From positions 1 to 15,722 of the forward strand of contig DLVV01000024.1 in the NCBI GenBank assembly GCA_003445035.1: DNA of 15,722 nucleotides. The letters run 5' to 3'. The DNA comes from Planctomycetaceae bacterium (GTDB taxonomy: Bacteria > Planctomycetota > Planctomycetia > Planctomycetales > Planctomycetaceae). A program made the position numbers and the translations under genes. Numbering within the stretch: the first letter of the stretch is position 1; each line of letters opens with the position of its first letter. Of the stretch, positions 6,169-14,277 are shown piece by piece. The notes below the pieces were generated by a model. It was given only the letters and a program-made list of their open reading frames with translations, was not told the DNA's origin and ran no database searches.

Positions 6169-8955
6169 GTGCGACGCCATCTCCCGAAATTCGTCCTGGT
6201 GCTCATGACCGCCGTCAGCGGTTCGTCGTTGTCGGCCGCCGGTCCGGTCGATTATATGAAGCGGATCAAGCCGATCCTGGCGGCGCACTGTTTCGCCTGT
6301 CACGGGGCGTTGAAGCAGGAGAACGGCTTGCGACTGGACACCGGGGTGCTGGCCCGCAAGGGAGGCGAGAGCGGGCCGGCGGTGGTCCCGCGACAGCCGG
6401 ACAAGAGCCTGTTGCTCGAGCGGTTGCAGACCGACGACATCTCGCTGCGGATGCCGCCGGAGGGCAAGGGGCAGGCACTGAAACCCGAACAGATTCGACT
6501 GCTGGTCGAATGGATCCGCCAGGGAGCGGTTTCGCCCGAAGGTGAGACTCCCCAGGCCGATCCGAAGTCCCACTGGGCTTTTCGGGCTCCGGCCAGGCAG
6601 CCGGTCCCCGTGGCGGAAGAGAGCCATAACCGGATCGACGATTACATCGCCGCCGGATTGCAGAAACGTGGTGTGAATCGACTGCCCGAAGCTCCAGGAG
6701 AGACACTGCTACGCCGGGTTTATCTCGACCTGGTCGGTGTGCCGCCGACGATGGTCGAACAGGCCGAGTTCGCGGCCGATACCGCGCCGGGAGCCTACGA
6801 ACGGGTGGTGGACCGGTTGCTGGAAAATCCGCGTTACGGCGAACGCTGGGGACGTCACTGGATGGACGTCTGGCGGTACAGCGACTGGTACGGCCGCCGC
6901 AAGGTGCCCGATTCGCTGAACAGTTACGGACAGATCTGGCGGTGGCGAGACTGGATCATTCATTCGGTCAACGACGACAAGAGCTACGACCGGATGATCG
7001 TCGAGATGCTGGCTGCCGACGAGGTGGCCGGCGATGACGACGAGAACCTGGTGGCCACCGGGTTCATCATCCGCAACTTCTACCGCTGGAACTACAACAC
7101 GTGGCTGAAGGACAACATCGAACACACTGGCAAGGCGTTCCTGGGACTGACCTTCAACTGCTGCCATTGCCACGATCACAAGTACGATCCGCTGACCCAG
7201 GTCGACTATTTCCGCATGCGGGCGACGTTTGAACCGATCGAGGTCCGCCACGACCGGGTGGCCGGTGATGCCGATCCGGGCGTGTACCCCAAGTACAAGT
7301 ACGGCAAGCCGTACAAGCCGCTGACCGTCGGCATGGTGCGGATCTGTGACGAGAAACTCGATGCCAAGACGTTTGTCTACAGCAAGGGCGAATCGCGGAA
7401 CATCATCCCCGGGCGTCCGCCGATCGCCCCGGGTGGTCCCGGGTTCCTGGGTGGTGCCGACTGGAACGTCAAGCCCGTCCAGTTGCCGCCGCGGGCCTGG
7501 TACCCGGGCCTGAAGGATTTCGTGAGGCAGGAGTCGAGGCAGGCGGTGCAGAAGGAACTGGCCGAGAAACGCGGTGTGCTCGCCTTCGCCCGGCGGCTGG
7601 TGTCCGAGGCCCAGGCCGAGTTGATCTCCGCGAACGGATCGGAGCCCGCTCGAAGGAAACTGGAACAGATCCGGCTGACACTGGTTGTCGACGAAACGAA
7701 CCTGCAGGCTGCGGTGCTGAAGGTGGCGGCCGTCGAGGCCCGGATCCACGCCGACGACGTGCGGTACCTGGGACATCCCGGTGATGCCGACCAGGTGGCT
7801 CGCCAGGCCGTGCGGATCGAACACGAGGCGAAGGTGGCGACGGCCCGGGTCGAAGTCGCCCGGGCCAGGCGAGCCGTCGTCGCTGCCGAGGCGGCCCTGG
7901 CCGGCAAGGCCACCGACGCCAAGTTGAAGGCGGCGGTGACCGCGGCCAAAAAGATGCTGGTCACCACCGGGGCAGCCGTGACGACATCCGAGACCTCGCT
8001 GAAAAAGGCCATCACTTCCGGTGCGACCAATTACACGTTGTTTTCTCACCAGTACGCTCGAACCAGCACGGGCCGCCGCACCGCGCTGGCCCGCTGGATC
8101 GCCAGTCGCGACAATCCGTTGACGGCCCGCGTGGCGGTCAACCACATCTGGGGCCGTCACTTTGGCCGGGCGATCGTGGCCTCGACCGAGAACTTCGGCA
8201 ACAACGGTGATCGACCGACCCACCCCGGCCTGCTCGACTGGCTGGCCGTGGAGTTCATGGAGCGTGGCTGGCGGATGAAGCCGATTCACCGGCTGATCGT
8301 CACCAGCCGCACCTACCGCACCACGTCGCGAACCGGGTCGACCGACCACCCCAACCTCGCTCGTGACCCGGACAACATCTCGTTGTGGCGTTTCTCGCCG
8401 TCGCGGATGGAGGCCGAGGTGGTTCGTGACAGTATGCTGAAGATCTCGGGAAGTCTCGATGGCCGGATCGGCGGCCGCGAGATCCCTCAACCCCAGGGTC
8501 TGACCACGCCGCGACGAAGCGTCTATTTTGATCACCACGGTGAAGGACGGATGTCGTTCCTGGATCTCTTCGATGCCGCCGATCCCTGCGACTGCTACCG
8601 CCGAACCCGCAGCGTGCGACCCCAGCAGGCCCTGGCCCTGGTCAATAGCGAACTGGCACTGCGGCAGGGCCGGTTGCTGGCCGGACGGCTGGTGGTCACA
8701 CCGATGGACGATCCCGCATTTGTGGATGCGGCGTTCCGCCAGGTGCTGGCTCGCAGGCCCTCGTCGGCCGAACGGGCTGCGAGCTTCGAGTTTCTGGCGC
8801 GACAGGCCGATGTCTTCTCCGGGGCCAAGCCGTCCGAACTGGCTGTCGATCCCAAGCAGGTCACGGTGGCACCCGCGACCGACCCGGCGCAGCGAGCCCG
8901 GGAGAGCCTGGTCCAGGCCCTGTTCAGTCACACCGATTTCCTGACGATCCGTTGA
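6169..8955 (+). CDS. Planctomycete-type cytochrome: PSCyt1-DUF1549-DUF1553 (PSD1) protein
   Basis: I choose the GTG at 6169 (928 residues). It gives a clean Sec signal peptide (hydrophobic 8-20, Ala-Ala at 23-24) and avoids overlap with the divergent amidohydrolase, which the longer ATG at 5980 would cause; TTG at 6142 is an alternative. Domains: planctomycete cytochrome c (PF07635) with CFACH at 41-45; DUF1549 (about 155-365) with a second CxxCH, C331-x-x-C334-H335, inside the family motif CHDHKYDP; an Ala/Lys/Glu-rich probable coiled coil (about 452-614); and DUF1553/PSD1 (about 634-890) with NPLTARVAVNHIWGRHFG and the RPQQALALVNS region. Two CxxCH motifs imply covalent haem and a periplasmic location. 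These large proteins are a planctomycete hallmark, often linked to polysaccharide use and sulfatases, but no reaction is proven. The next gene, DUF1501, starts 21 bases downstream, the standard pairing. Confidence 0.95.
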   Translation: MRRHLPKFVLVLMTAVSGSSLSAAGPVDYMKRIKPILAAHCFACHGALKQENGLRLDTGVLARKGGESGPAVVPRQPDKSLLLERLQTDDISLRMPPEGKGQALKPEQIRLLVEWIRQGAVSPEGETPQADPKSHWAFRAPARQPVPVAEESHNRIDDYIAAGLQKRGVNRLPEAPGETLLRRVYLDLVGVPPTMVEQAEFAADTAPGAYERVVDRLLENPRYGERWGRHWMDVWRYSDWYGRRKVPDSLNSYGQIWRWRDWIIHSVNDDKSYDRMIVEMLAADEVAGDDDENLVATGFIIRNFYRWNYNTWLKDNIEHTGKAFLGLTFNCCHCHDHKYDPLTQVDYFRMRATFEPIEVRHDRVAGDADPGVYPKYKYGKPYKPLTVGMVRICDEKLDAKTFVYSKGESRNIIPGRPPIAPGGPGFLGGADWNVKPVQLPPRAWYPGLKDFVRQESRQAVQKELAEKRGVLAFARRLVSEAQAELISANGSEPARRKLEQIRLTLVVDETNLQAAVLKVAAVEARIHADDVRYLGHPGDADQVARQAVRIEHEAKVATARVEVARARRAVVAAEAALAGKATDAKLKAAVTAAKKMLVTTGAAVTTSETSLKKAITSGATNYTLFSHQYARTSTGRRTALARWIASRDNPLTARVAVNHIWGRHFGRAIVASTENFGNNGDRPTHPGLLDWLAVEFMERGWRMKPIHRLIVTSRTYRTTSRTGSTDHPNLARDPDNISLWRFSPSRMEAEVVRDSMLKISGSLDGRIGGREIPQPQGLTTPRRSVYFDHHGEGRMSFLDLFDAADPCDCYRRTRSVRPQQALALVNSELALRQGRLLAGRLVVTPMDDPAFVDAAFRQVLARRPSSAERAASFEFLARQADVFSGAKPSELAVDPKQVTVAPATDPAQRARESLVQALFSHTDFLTIR

Positions 8956-8976
8956 TCCGACGTGTGGAATGAAGCC

Positions 8977-10482
8977 ATGAACGATTTCCGTCCTCCCGCT
9001 GACCATGCCAGGTGCTGTGGACCTCGTCGCGAGTTCCTCGCGGATGTGGGCCTGGGCTTCACCGGTCTGGCCCTGGGCGCGATGTTGCATCGCGATGGGG
9101 TTGCCGCCGAAGGCACCGGGGATCCGCACGGGAAAGTCCGTGTTGTTCCCGACGGTCGACCACACCACGTTCCCCGGGCCAAGAACGTCATCTGGATCTT
9201 TCTCTCCGGCGGCTACAGCCAGATGGAGACATGGGATCCGAAACCGGCACTCAACAAGTACGCCGACAAGACCTACGAACAGACCCCGTTGCCGAACCCG
9301 CTGAAGGATCCGCTGTTCGAGTTGCGGTCGCGAGACGTGATAGGCGGCGCGCGACCCCACGCGAAGATTTTTCCCATGCAGGTCGGTTTCCGTCGCTACG
9401 GGGAACTGGGGATCGGCATGACCGACTGGTGGCCCGAGTTGGCCACCTGTGTCGACGACATGGCCTTCGTGCGGTCGATGTACACGACCGACAACGACCA
9501 CAATGCCGAGTTCCAGATGCACCACGGCCGTCACAAGCTGGATCCTCCCGAGCCGGTGCTGGGATCGTGGATCCACTACGGCCTGGGCACCGGCAACGAG
9601 AACCTGCCCTCGTTCGTCTTCCTGGGCAAGTACAAGGACACGCGGGTTCGCTGGAACTTCGACGCCAACTACCTGGGCCCGGCCCATTCGGGAGTCGAGT
9701 TGTCGCTGGATCCCGGGGATCCGTTGCCATTCGGGCGTCGCCGCCCGGGCGTGCTGGCGGCCGAACAGCGGAACCAGTTCGATTTCATCAATCGTCTGAA
9801 CAGGTTGACGGCGGTCGAGTACCCCGAGGACGCCGATGTGCGGGCCCGGATCAAGTCATACGAACTGGCTTACCGGATGCAGAAATCGGTGCCGGAGGCG
9901 GTGAACCTGGCCGGGGAAACCGCGGCCACGCAGAAGCTTTACGGGATCGACAACAAGACCACCTCCGTCTACGGACGCCGGTTACTGGCGGCTCGACGCC
10001 TGGCCGAGCGGGGTGTGCGGTATTCGCTGGTCTATCTCAGCGATTACGGAGAATGGGATTCGCACAACAAGTTGCAGGAACTCCACGCCCGCTCGTGTGC
10101 ACGGGTTGATCGTCCGATCGCCGGGCTGCTGAAGGACCTGAAACAGCGGGGATTGTGGGACGACACGCTGGTCGTCTGCTGCACCGAGTTCGGCCGGACG
10201 CCGGGGCTGGAGGTCCGCGACACCAAGCAGAAGTTCACCGGCCGCGACCATCACCCTCACGGGTTCACCGTCTGGCTGGCCGGAGCGGGTGTGAAGCGGG
10301 GAGTGATCCACGGGCGGACCGACGAACTGGGATTCCATGCGATCGAGCATCCGCACTACGTCACCGACCTGCACGCCACGGTTCTGCACCTGCTGGGGCT
10401 GGATTCGCGGCGGCTCGAAATTCCCGGTCGCAAGCGGCTGGACGTGGACTACGGGCGGCCGATCACCGAGATCATGACCTAG
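8977..10482 (+). CDS. DUF1501 family protein, partner of the PSD1 cytochrome
   Basis: The ATG at 8977 (501 residues) is preferred over the GTG at 8962; it is preceded by GGAA about 8 bases upstream. A twin-arginine motif sits at 17-18 (PRREFLADVG) followed by a short hydrophobic Gly/Leu stretch, so Tat export is likely. Family landmarks: WDSH (nt about 10057-10068), TEFGRTP (about 10183-10203) and GRDHH (about 10240-10254), followed by GVKRGVIHGRTDELG. Compared with the other DUF1501 proteins here, Thr replaces Gly before EFGRTP, and GRDH is followed by His-Pro-His rather than Trp. A roughly 10-residue charged insert lies between RTP and GRDH. It follows the PSD1 cytochrome gene by 21 bases and almost certainly shares its transcript. 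DUF1501 belongs to the alkaline-phosphatase-like fold; the substrate is unknown. Its 3' end overlaps the convergent permease gene by 11 bases. Confidence 0.94.
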   Translation: MNDFRPPADHARCCGPRREFLADVGLGFTGLALGAMLHRDGVAAEGTGDPHGKVRVVPDGRPHHVPRAKNVIWIFLSGGYSQMETWDPKPALNKYADKTYEQTPLPNPLKDPLFELRSRDVIGGARPHAKIFPMQVGFRRYGELGIGMTDWWPELATCVDDMAFVRSMYTTDNDHNAEFQMHHGRHKLDPPEPVLGSWIHYGLGTGNENLPSFVFLGKYKDTRVRWNFDANYLGPAHSGVELSLDPGDPLPFGRRRPGVLAAEQRNQFDFINRLNRLTAVEYPEDADVRARIKSYELAYRMQKSVPEAVNLAGETAATQKLYGIDNKTTSVYGRRLLAARRLAERGVRYSLVYLSDYGEWDSHNKLQELHARSCARVDRPIAGLLKDLKQRGLWDDTLVVCCTEFGRTPGLEVRDTKQKFTGRDHHPHGFTVWLAGAGVKRGVIHGRTDELGFHAIEHPHYVTDLHATVLHLLGLDSRRLEIPGRKRLDVDYGRPITEIMT

Positions 10483-11908
10483 ATCGCGGTCCGGCCTCGC
10501 CCCGGGCCACGCGTCCACGCAACCAGCCGAACCACGGGACGAGTCCGGTGGCGCAGAGTCCCAGTGACAACAGTGACGTTGTCCGAAACGACTCGGGGAT
10601 GGTCAGGATGGTGATCACAGTGACCAGCCAGCACACCGCGGTGATGGCGACCGCCGGTCCCCATCTTCCAAGCGTGAAGGTGCCGAACTGGCTGGTGATC
10701 CGCGATCGGCGTGACAGGTACGCGACGACAGTGATCAGGTAAATCGTGGCCGGCAGCACGGTGCTGGCCAGGACCAGTTCCGTGATGGAACCCGAGAAGG
10801 TGACCAGGATTCCCAGGACCAGGAACATCAGCACCGCCGGGACGGGCACGGACGAAACCGGCGAGATGCGACGGAACAGGTTGCTGGCCGGGAACAGCCC
10901 GTCTCGTGACATGGCGTACACCAGTCGCGAGCCCGAGGCCATGATGATCAGGCCGCAGGCGAAGACCGAAACAATCACCAGGCCGAAGAAGGCCAGCGAC
11001 ATCACCTCGCCCAGTTTTGACTCGATGATCAGCGGCAGCGGGTAGTCGGAATTCACGACGGCCTGCAGGTCCGAGATGCCCAGGGTCACCAGCACCAGGA
11101 ACAGCGTGCCGACGACACCGCTGACCACCACCGACCAGATGACCGCGCGGGGCACCGTGGCGGCCGCGTCGACGGTTTCCTCGGAGAGGTTGGCCGCCGA
11201 TTCGAATCCGACCAGCGTGTAGGCCCCCATCAGGCAACCCATCAGCCACGGCAACAACCCGCTGCCGGCATCCGGCAACGGACTCGGCCGGAACAGGATC
11301 TCCGGGTCGGGCTGATCTCTCAGGGCCAGGACCCCGAACACCAGCACCAGTCCCACCATGCCCACGACCTCGGTGAAGACGGCGGCCGAGTTGATCGCGT
11401 TGGCCAGGCGGACACCCAGGACGTGGACCACCGCCTGCAGGAGGATCACCGTGCAGACGATGATCCTGGGCCAATGCGAATCGGCCGGGATCTGGAAGAC
11501 GTGGCCCAGGATGTTGGCGATCACGTGGTCGACCGACGGAACGACAATGACCAGGAAACAGACGGCGATCCAGCCGACCAGCCATCCCCAGGCCGGTCCG
11601 GCGAGCCGGGTGACCCACTGGTACGAGTAGCCGGTCAGCGGGATTTTCGAAGCGAGTTCGGCAAAGACCAGGGCGACCAGCAGCTGTCCGCAGGTGACCA
11701 GCGGCCAGGTCCAGATCCCCGCCGGCCCCGAGTTCTCCAGCAGTGACTTGTAATTATCGAAGATGCCCGTGGTAATGGAGATGAACGAGAATGCCACGGC
11801 AAACGAACCGAAGAAACGGATGGTGCGTCGCAGTTCCTGCGCGTAGCGGAACGACGACATCGCCTGCTGGTCATCGGCCGAGCCGAGGTCGGATGAATTT
11901 TTGGTCAC
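10472..11908 (-). CDS. APC-superfamily amino acid permease
   Basis: The 478-residue membrane protein is hydrophobic throughout, with about 12 probable transmembrane helices, as usual for APC transporters (AA_permease_2, PF13520). Family marks include the TTGIF stretch in helix 1, EL-SKIPLTGYSYQW after helix 2, and GFESAANLSEET (about residues 235-246), a motif typical of the amino-acid/choline branch. It should import or exchange an amino acid or related amine across the inner membrane, driven by an ion gradient; the substrate cannot be told. The start used is GTG at 11908, with only a weak upstream purine run; ATG at 11860 is an alternative that would remove a polar 16-residue tail. It is a single gene: divergent from the cupin across a 132-base spacer and convergent with the DUF1501 gene, which it overlaps by 11 bases at its stop. 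Confidence 0.92.
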   Translation of the reverse strand: MTKNSSDLGSADDQQAMSSFRYAQELRRTIRFFGSFAVAFSFISITTGIFDNYKSLLENSGPAGIWTWPLVTCGQLLVALVFAELASKIPLTGYSYQWVTRLAGPAWGWLVGWIAVCFLVIVVPSVDHVIANILGHVFQIPADSHWPRIIVCTVILLQAVVHVLGVRLANAINSAAVFTEVVGMVGLVLVFGVLALRDQPDPEILFRPSPLPDAGSGLLPWLMGCLMGAYTLVGFESAANLSEETVDAAATVPRAVIWSVVVSGVVGTLFLVLVTLGISDLQAVVNSDYPLPLIIESKLGEVMSLAFFGLVIVSVFACGLIIMASGSRLVYAMSRDGLFPASNLFRRISPVSSVPVPAVLMFLVLGILVTFSGSITELVLASTVLPATIYLITVVAYLSRRSRITSQFGTFTLGRWGPAVAITAVCWLVTVITILTIPESFRTTSLLSLGLCATGLVPWFGWLRGRVARGEAGPRSRS

Positions 11909-12040
11909 GGGGAGTGGTTCCGGAAACTCGAGTCGTCCACGGAGGACGATTCTATACGTTTCGGGGATGTCACTGCTGCTGGAGAAGCCGACGTTTCACC
12001 CCGTCTGGAAACCTGGCTGCTGGATCGAGGAACACGAGGA
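11909..12040. promoter_or_regulatory. Divergent control region between permease and cupin with a dyad
   Basis: The spacer contains a perfect inverted repeat TCGTCC-ACGGA-GGACGA (11933-11949), with 6-base arms and a 5-base gap, the size expected of a dimeric regulator site. Directly beside it on the minus strand is TATAGA (11951-11956), a good -10-like hexamer whose start point would fall in the dyad about 36 bases before the permease start; no matching -35 is visible. On the plus strand TATACG (11953-11958) is a weaker -10-like sequence. Regulation by the dyad is inference. Confidence 0.33.
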
Positions 12041-12796
12041 ATGGCTGACGAACACGACAACGCATCGGACAACGCTGCATTCATGACATCCGGAGGGATC
12101 GAGGCCCGCGAGTTGGCTCCGGGATTCGAGGTCAGGGGCTATCTCTCGACCGAGTTGGGGTCTCCGGGACTCAACAGTGGCTCGGCCACCGTATCACCCG
12201 ACGGAGGACTCCCCTATCACACACATCCGACCGGCGAGTTGATTATCTGTGTGTCCGGCCAGGCTGACGTGTTTGTCGTGGGCCGGAAGTACCGGTTGAA
12301 TGCCTTCGACGCGATCCACGTCCCGGATGGAGTGGCTCACGGGCTGAAAAATGACTCGGGGCAGCCGGCCATCATGCACACGGTGTTTCCCACCGGGACG
12401 CCCGAACGCGAGTTCTTTGACGATGGCTGGGAAGTGGTCGATCGAACGTCGACCGACGAATCTGTTCCCGAGAGCCTGGTGGTGCACGGTGAAGCCCAGG
12501 AGGTGTCGCTGGGCGAGTCGGCCAAGGTCAGCAGCCTGACCGATCCGAACGATCCGGACCGCGATGTTGCGGCCCAGGTGGTCCGGCTGTCTCCCGGCGG
12601 TGAGCTGGACCTGCCGGCCGAGAACTACGACCAGTCGTTGTTCCTGGCGGCCGGGTCGGCGGTGTGTGAGGTCGGAGAAGAGAGGTTCGACATGGCGAGC
12701 TTCTGTGACACGGTCTGCGTCCGTGCCGGGCAGGCCAAGCGACTGCGGAACGAGGGTGACGAACCGGCCGCCGTGATGATCTCCGGAGCCCGTTGA
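12041..12796 (+). CDS. Two-domain cupin (bicupin), first domain metal-competent, second degenerate
   Basis: The 251-residue soluble protein has no signal peptide. Cupin domain 1 (about 40-120) has the full metal set: H60-T-H62, E66 (HxH-x3-E), then PDGVAH with H100 and the following GLKN, matching cupin motif 1 and motif 2. Cupin domain 2 (about 175-250) keeps the fold pattern but not the ligands: the HxH region reads LPAENYDQ (191-198) and the second His is replaced by Lys233 (AGQAKRLRN). One metal site per chain is therefore expected. Such proteins are often oxygenases, isomerases or small-molecule binding proteins; none can be chosen here. The ATG at 12041 is the only ATG or GTG start in the open upstream frame; GAGGA abuts it and an earlier GAGG lies about 11 bases upstream. 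It diverges from the permease, so a shared ligand or regulator is possible but unproven. A convergent DUF1501 gene ends 13 bases away. Confidence 0.88.
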   Translation: MADEHDNASDNAAFMTSGGIEARELAPGFEVRGYLSTELGSPGLNSGSATVSPDGGLPYHTHPTGELIICVSGQADVFVVGRKYRLNAFDAIHVPDGVAHGLKNDSGQPAIMHTVFPTGTPEREFFDDGWEVVDRTSTDESVPESLVVHGEAQEVSLGESAKVSSLTDPNDPDRDVAAQVVRLSPGGELDLPAENYDQSLFLAAGSAVCEVGEERFDMASFCDTVCVRAGQAKRLRNEGDEPAAVMISGAR

Positions 12797-12809
12797 CCGA
12801 CCGGGTTCT
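12785..12809. terminator. Possible bidirectional hairpin between cupin and convergent DUF1501
   Basis: GGAGCCCG (12785-12792) pairs with CGGGTTCT (12802-12809) across a 9-base loop, giving 8 pairs including two G-U wobbles, and spans the cupin stop codon and the whole intergenic gap. Its position between two convergent stop codons suggests a shared terminator, but no T-run follows in either direction, so confidence is low. Confidence 0.3.
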
Positions 12810-14225
12810 CTAGCTCATGCCGGGAATCGTGGCGTGTTCGGTTAGCCGGTTGATCTGGGGCGGAACGCTGGGCACCAGCCTCAGTTCCGGAACGTCGAAG
12901 ACGGTGTGGAGGATCGAGGAGATCAGGTGTCGCGGTCCGAGGGCGTCGGAGGTCGGTTGGCCGCCGTCACGGGTCGATTGTCCGATCACACGTCCCCCCT
13001 TCAGCCCACCACCGTATAGCAGCAGGGGTGAGAGGCGGCTCCAGTGGTCGCGTCCGCCTCGCTTGTTGATTCTGGGTGTCCGTCCCATCTCGCCACTGCA
13101 GATCAACAGGATGTCGTCCTGCAGGCCGCGTGCCTCGATGTCCTCGATGAACGCCGCCACGGCATGGTCGAACGTTGTTCCCACCGCCTCCATGCCGTCG
13201 ACCATGTTCAGATTGTTGGCATCGGCGTGCATGTCCCACACACCGTCGTAGCTGGCGTGCAGCGTGACGAATCCGCATCCGGCCTCGCACAGCCGACGGG
13301 CCATCAGCAACAGCCGGCCAAGGGTCTTGGCGTGGCCGGTGTAGAACCCTCGCTTGCCCCGGTTGACCTTGTCCCAGTTGTGGGACCGGGCCAGGTGAGC
13401 GGTGTCGTAGTGAGCCAGGGTCTTGGGATTGGCCTGCGAGAGGTCCAGTGCGCTGCGGACACCGCCACCGAGCAGCAGTTGGAACGCCTGGGAGGTCAGC
13501 GAGTCGATCGTGTCGAACCGGCCCGAGGTGTCGAGCCGGTTGTTGAGCCGGTCGAGTTGAGTGAGCAGTTCGCGGCGATCGGTGAACAGGCGATCCCGGT
13601 TCAGCCGCACGGTCATGTTTTCCTGGAGCTTGCCGCCGGCACCGGGGACGAAGGGGGCGTAGGTGGCGCCGTAGTCACCCGTGGCCGACAGGTTGCCGCG
13701 GGCCTTGCCCCGGGTCACCGTGTCGCTGACGGCCTGGGGGAAAAGCACCATGTTGGTCGGCAGCCCGGTGTCGGTCCGCGTGGTTCCGGCGACCCGGGAG
13801 TAGTGGACGCCGATGTTGGCATTCAGCGACTCGGACCCGACGAACGGCCGGATGTTGTGGCCGCCGTTGTTGGTCTGGTAACTGCGGACGACGGTCAGCT
13901 TGTCGGCGTGCCGGGCCAGCCGGCTCATTGTCCCCCCGAAGAAAACCCCCGGCAGGCTGGTCTGGATCGTGCCGTTGACCGTGCGGATGCCACCCGGAGC
14001 GTCCGGCTTGGGATCGAACGTTTCGAACTGGCTCGGGCCGCCCTGCTGGAACAGGAAGATCACGCTCTTGCCCGAGAGGACGTTTTTGCCGGTGCCGGCG
14101 TGGGCGCGTCCGGACAGCAGGGTGGGCAGCGTGAGTCCGCCGAGTCCGAGGCTGCCGATGTTGAGCAATTCGCGACGCGAGATCGACCGTTGCGAACCGG
14201 ATTGGTGTTCCAGGATGCTCAGCAT
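12810..14225 (-). CDS. DUF1501 family protein (second gene of tandem pair)
   Basis: The ATG at 14225 (471 residues) has GGAG seven bases upstream; the GTG at 14231 would add two residues. A Tat signal is visible: SRRELL (16-21) followed by a Gly/Leu-rich hydrophobic stretch to about 40. DUF1501 landmarks follow: HASYDGVWDMH (nt about 13230-13260), SGEMGRTPRINKRGGRDHW (about residues 375-393) and YGGGLKGGRVIGQST. Met replaces the usual Phe in GEFGRTP. The protein should fold and act outside the cytoplasm; no reaction is known. It lies 52 bases downstream of another DUF1501 gene on the same strand, likely the same transcript, but the two differ considerably in sequence, so this is an old duplication or an assembled pair rather than a recent copy. 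No PSD1 gene follows; one may precede the pair beyond the window edge. Confidence 0.94.
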   Translation of the reverse strand: MLSILEHQSGSQRSISRRELLNIGSLGLGGLTLPTLLSGRAHAGTGKNVLSGKSVIFLFQQGGPSQFETFDPKPDAPGGIRTVNGTIQTSLPGVFFGGTMSRLARHADKLTVVRSYQTNNGGHNIRPFVGSESLNANIGVHYSRVAGTTRTDTGLPTNMVLFPQAVSDTVTRGKARGNLSATGDYGATYAPFVPGAGGKLQENMTVRLNRDRLFTDRRELLTQLDRLNNRLDTSGRFDTIDSLTSQAFQLLLGGGVRSALDLSQANPKTLAHYDTAHLARSHNWDKVNRGKRGFYTGHAKTLGRLLLMARRLCEAGCGFVTLHASYDGVWDMHADANNLNMVDGMEAVGTTFDHAVAAFIEDIEARGLQDDILLICSGEMGRTPRINKRGGRDHWSRLSPLLLYGGGLKGGRVIGQSTRDGGQPTSDALGPRHLISSILHTVFDVPELRLVPSVPPQINRLTEHATIPGMS

Positions 14226-14277
14226 GACCACTCTCCAGGCGGTTGCCCGTCAGGGACACGCGCCCGTACACAACCGT

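Noticed and set aside
6057..6206. An upstream extension of the creatininase-family gene to 6206
   Set aside because: The extra 50 residues do not resemble the family and would overlap the PSD1 start; the ATG at 6056 has a good AAGGA ribosome binding site.
6709..9687. A 992-codon open frame on the minus strand, antisense to the PSD1 cytochrome and the start of its DUF1501 partner
   Set aside because: It is as long as a real gene, but the plus strand here has clear domain motifs (CxxCH, CHDHKYDP, PSD1) and a Tat signal. The antisense product shows no recognisable domain and spans two sense genes. Long antisense frames are expected in GC-rich coding DNA.
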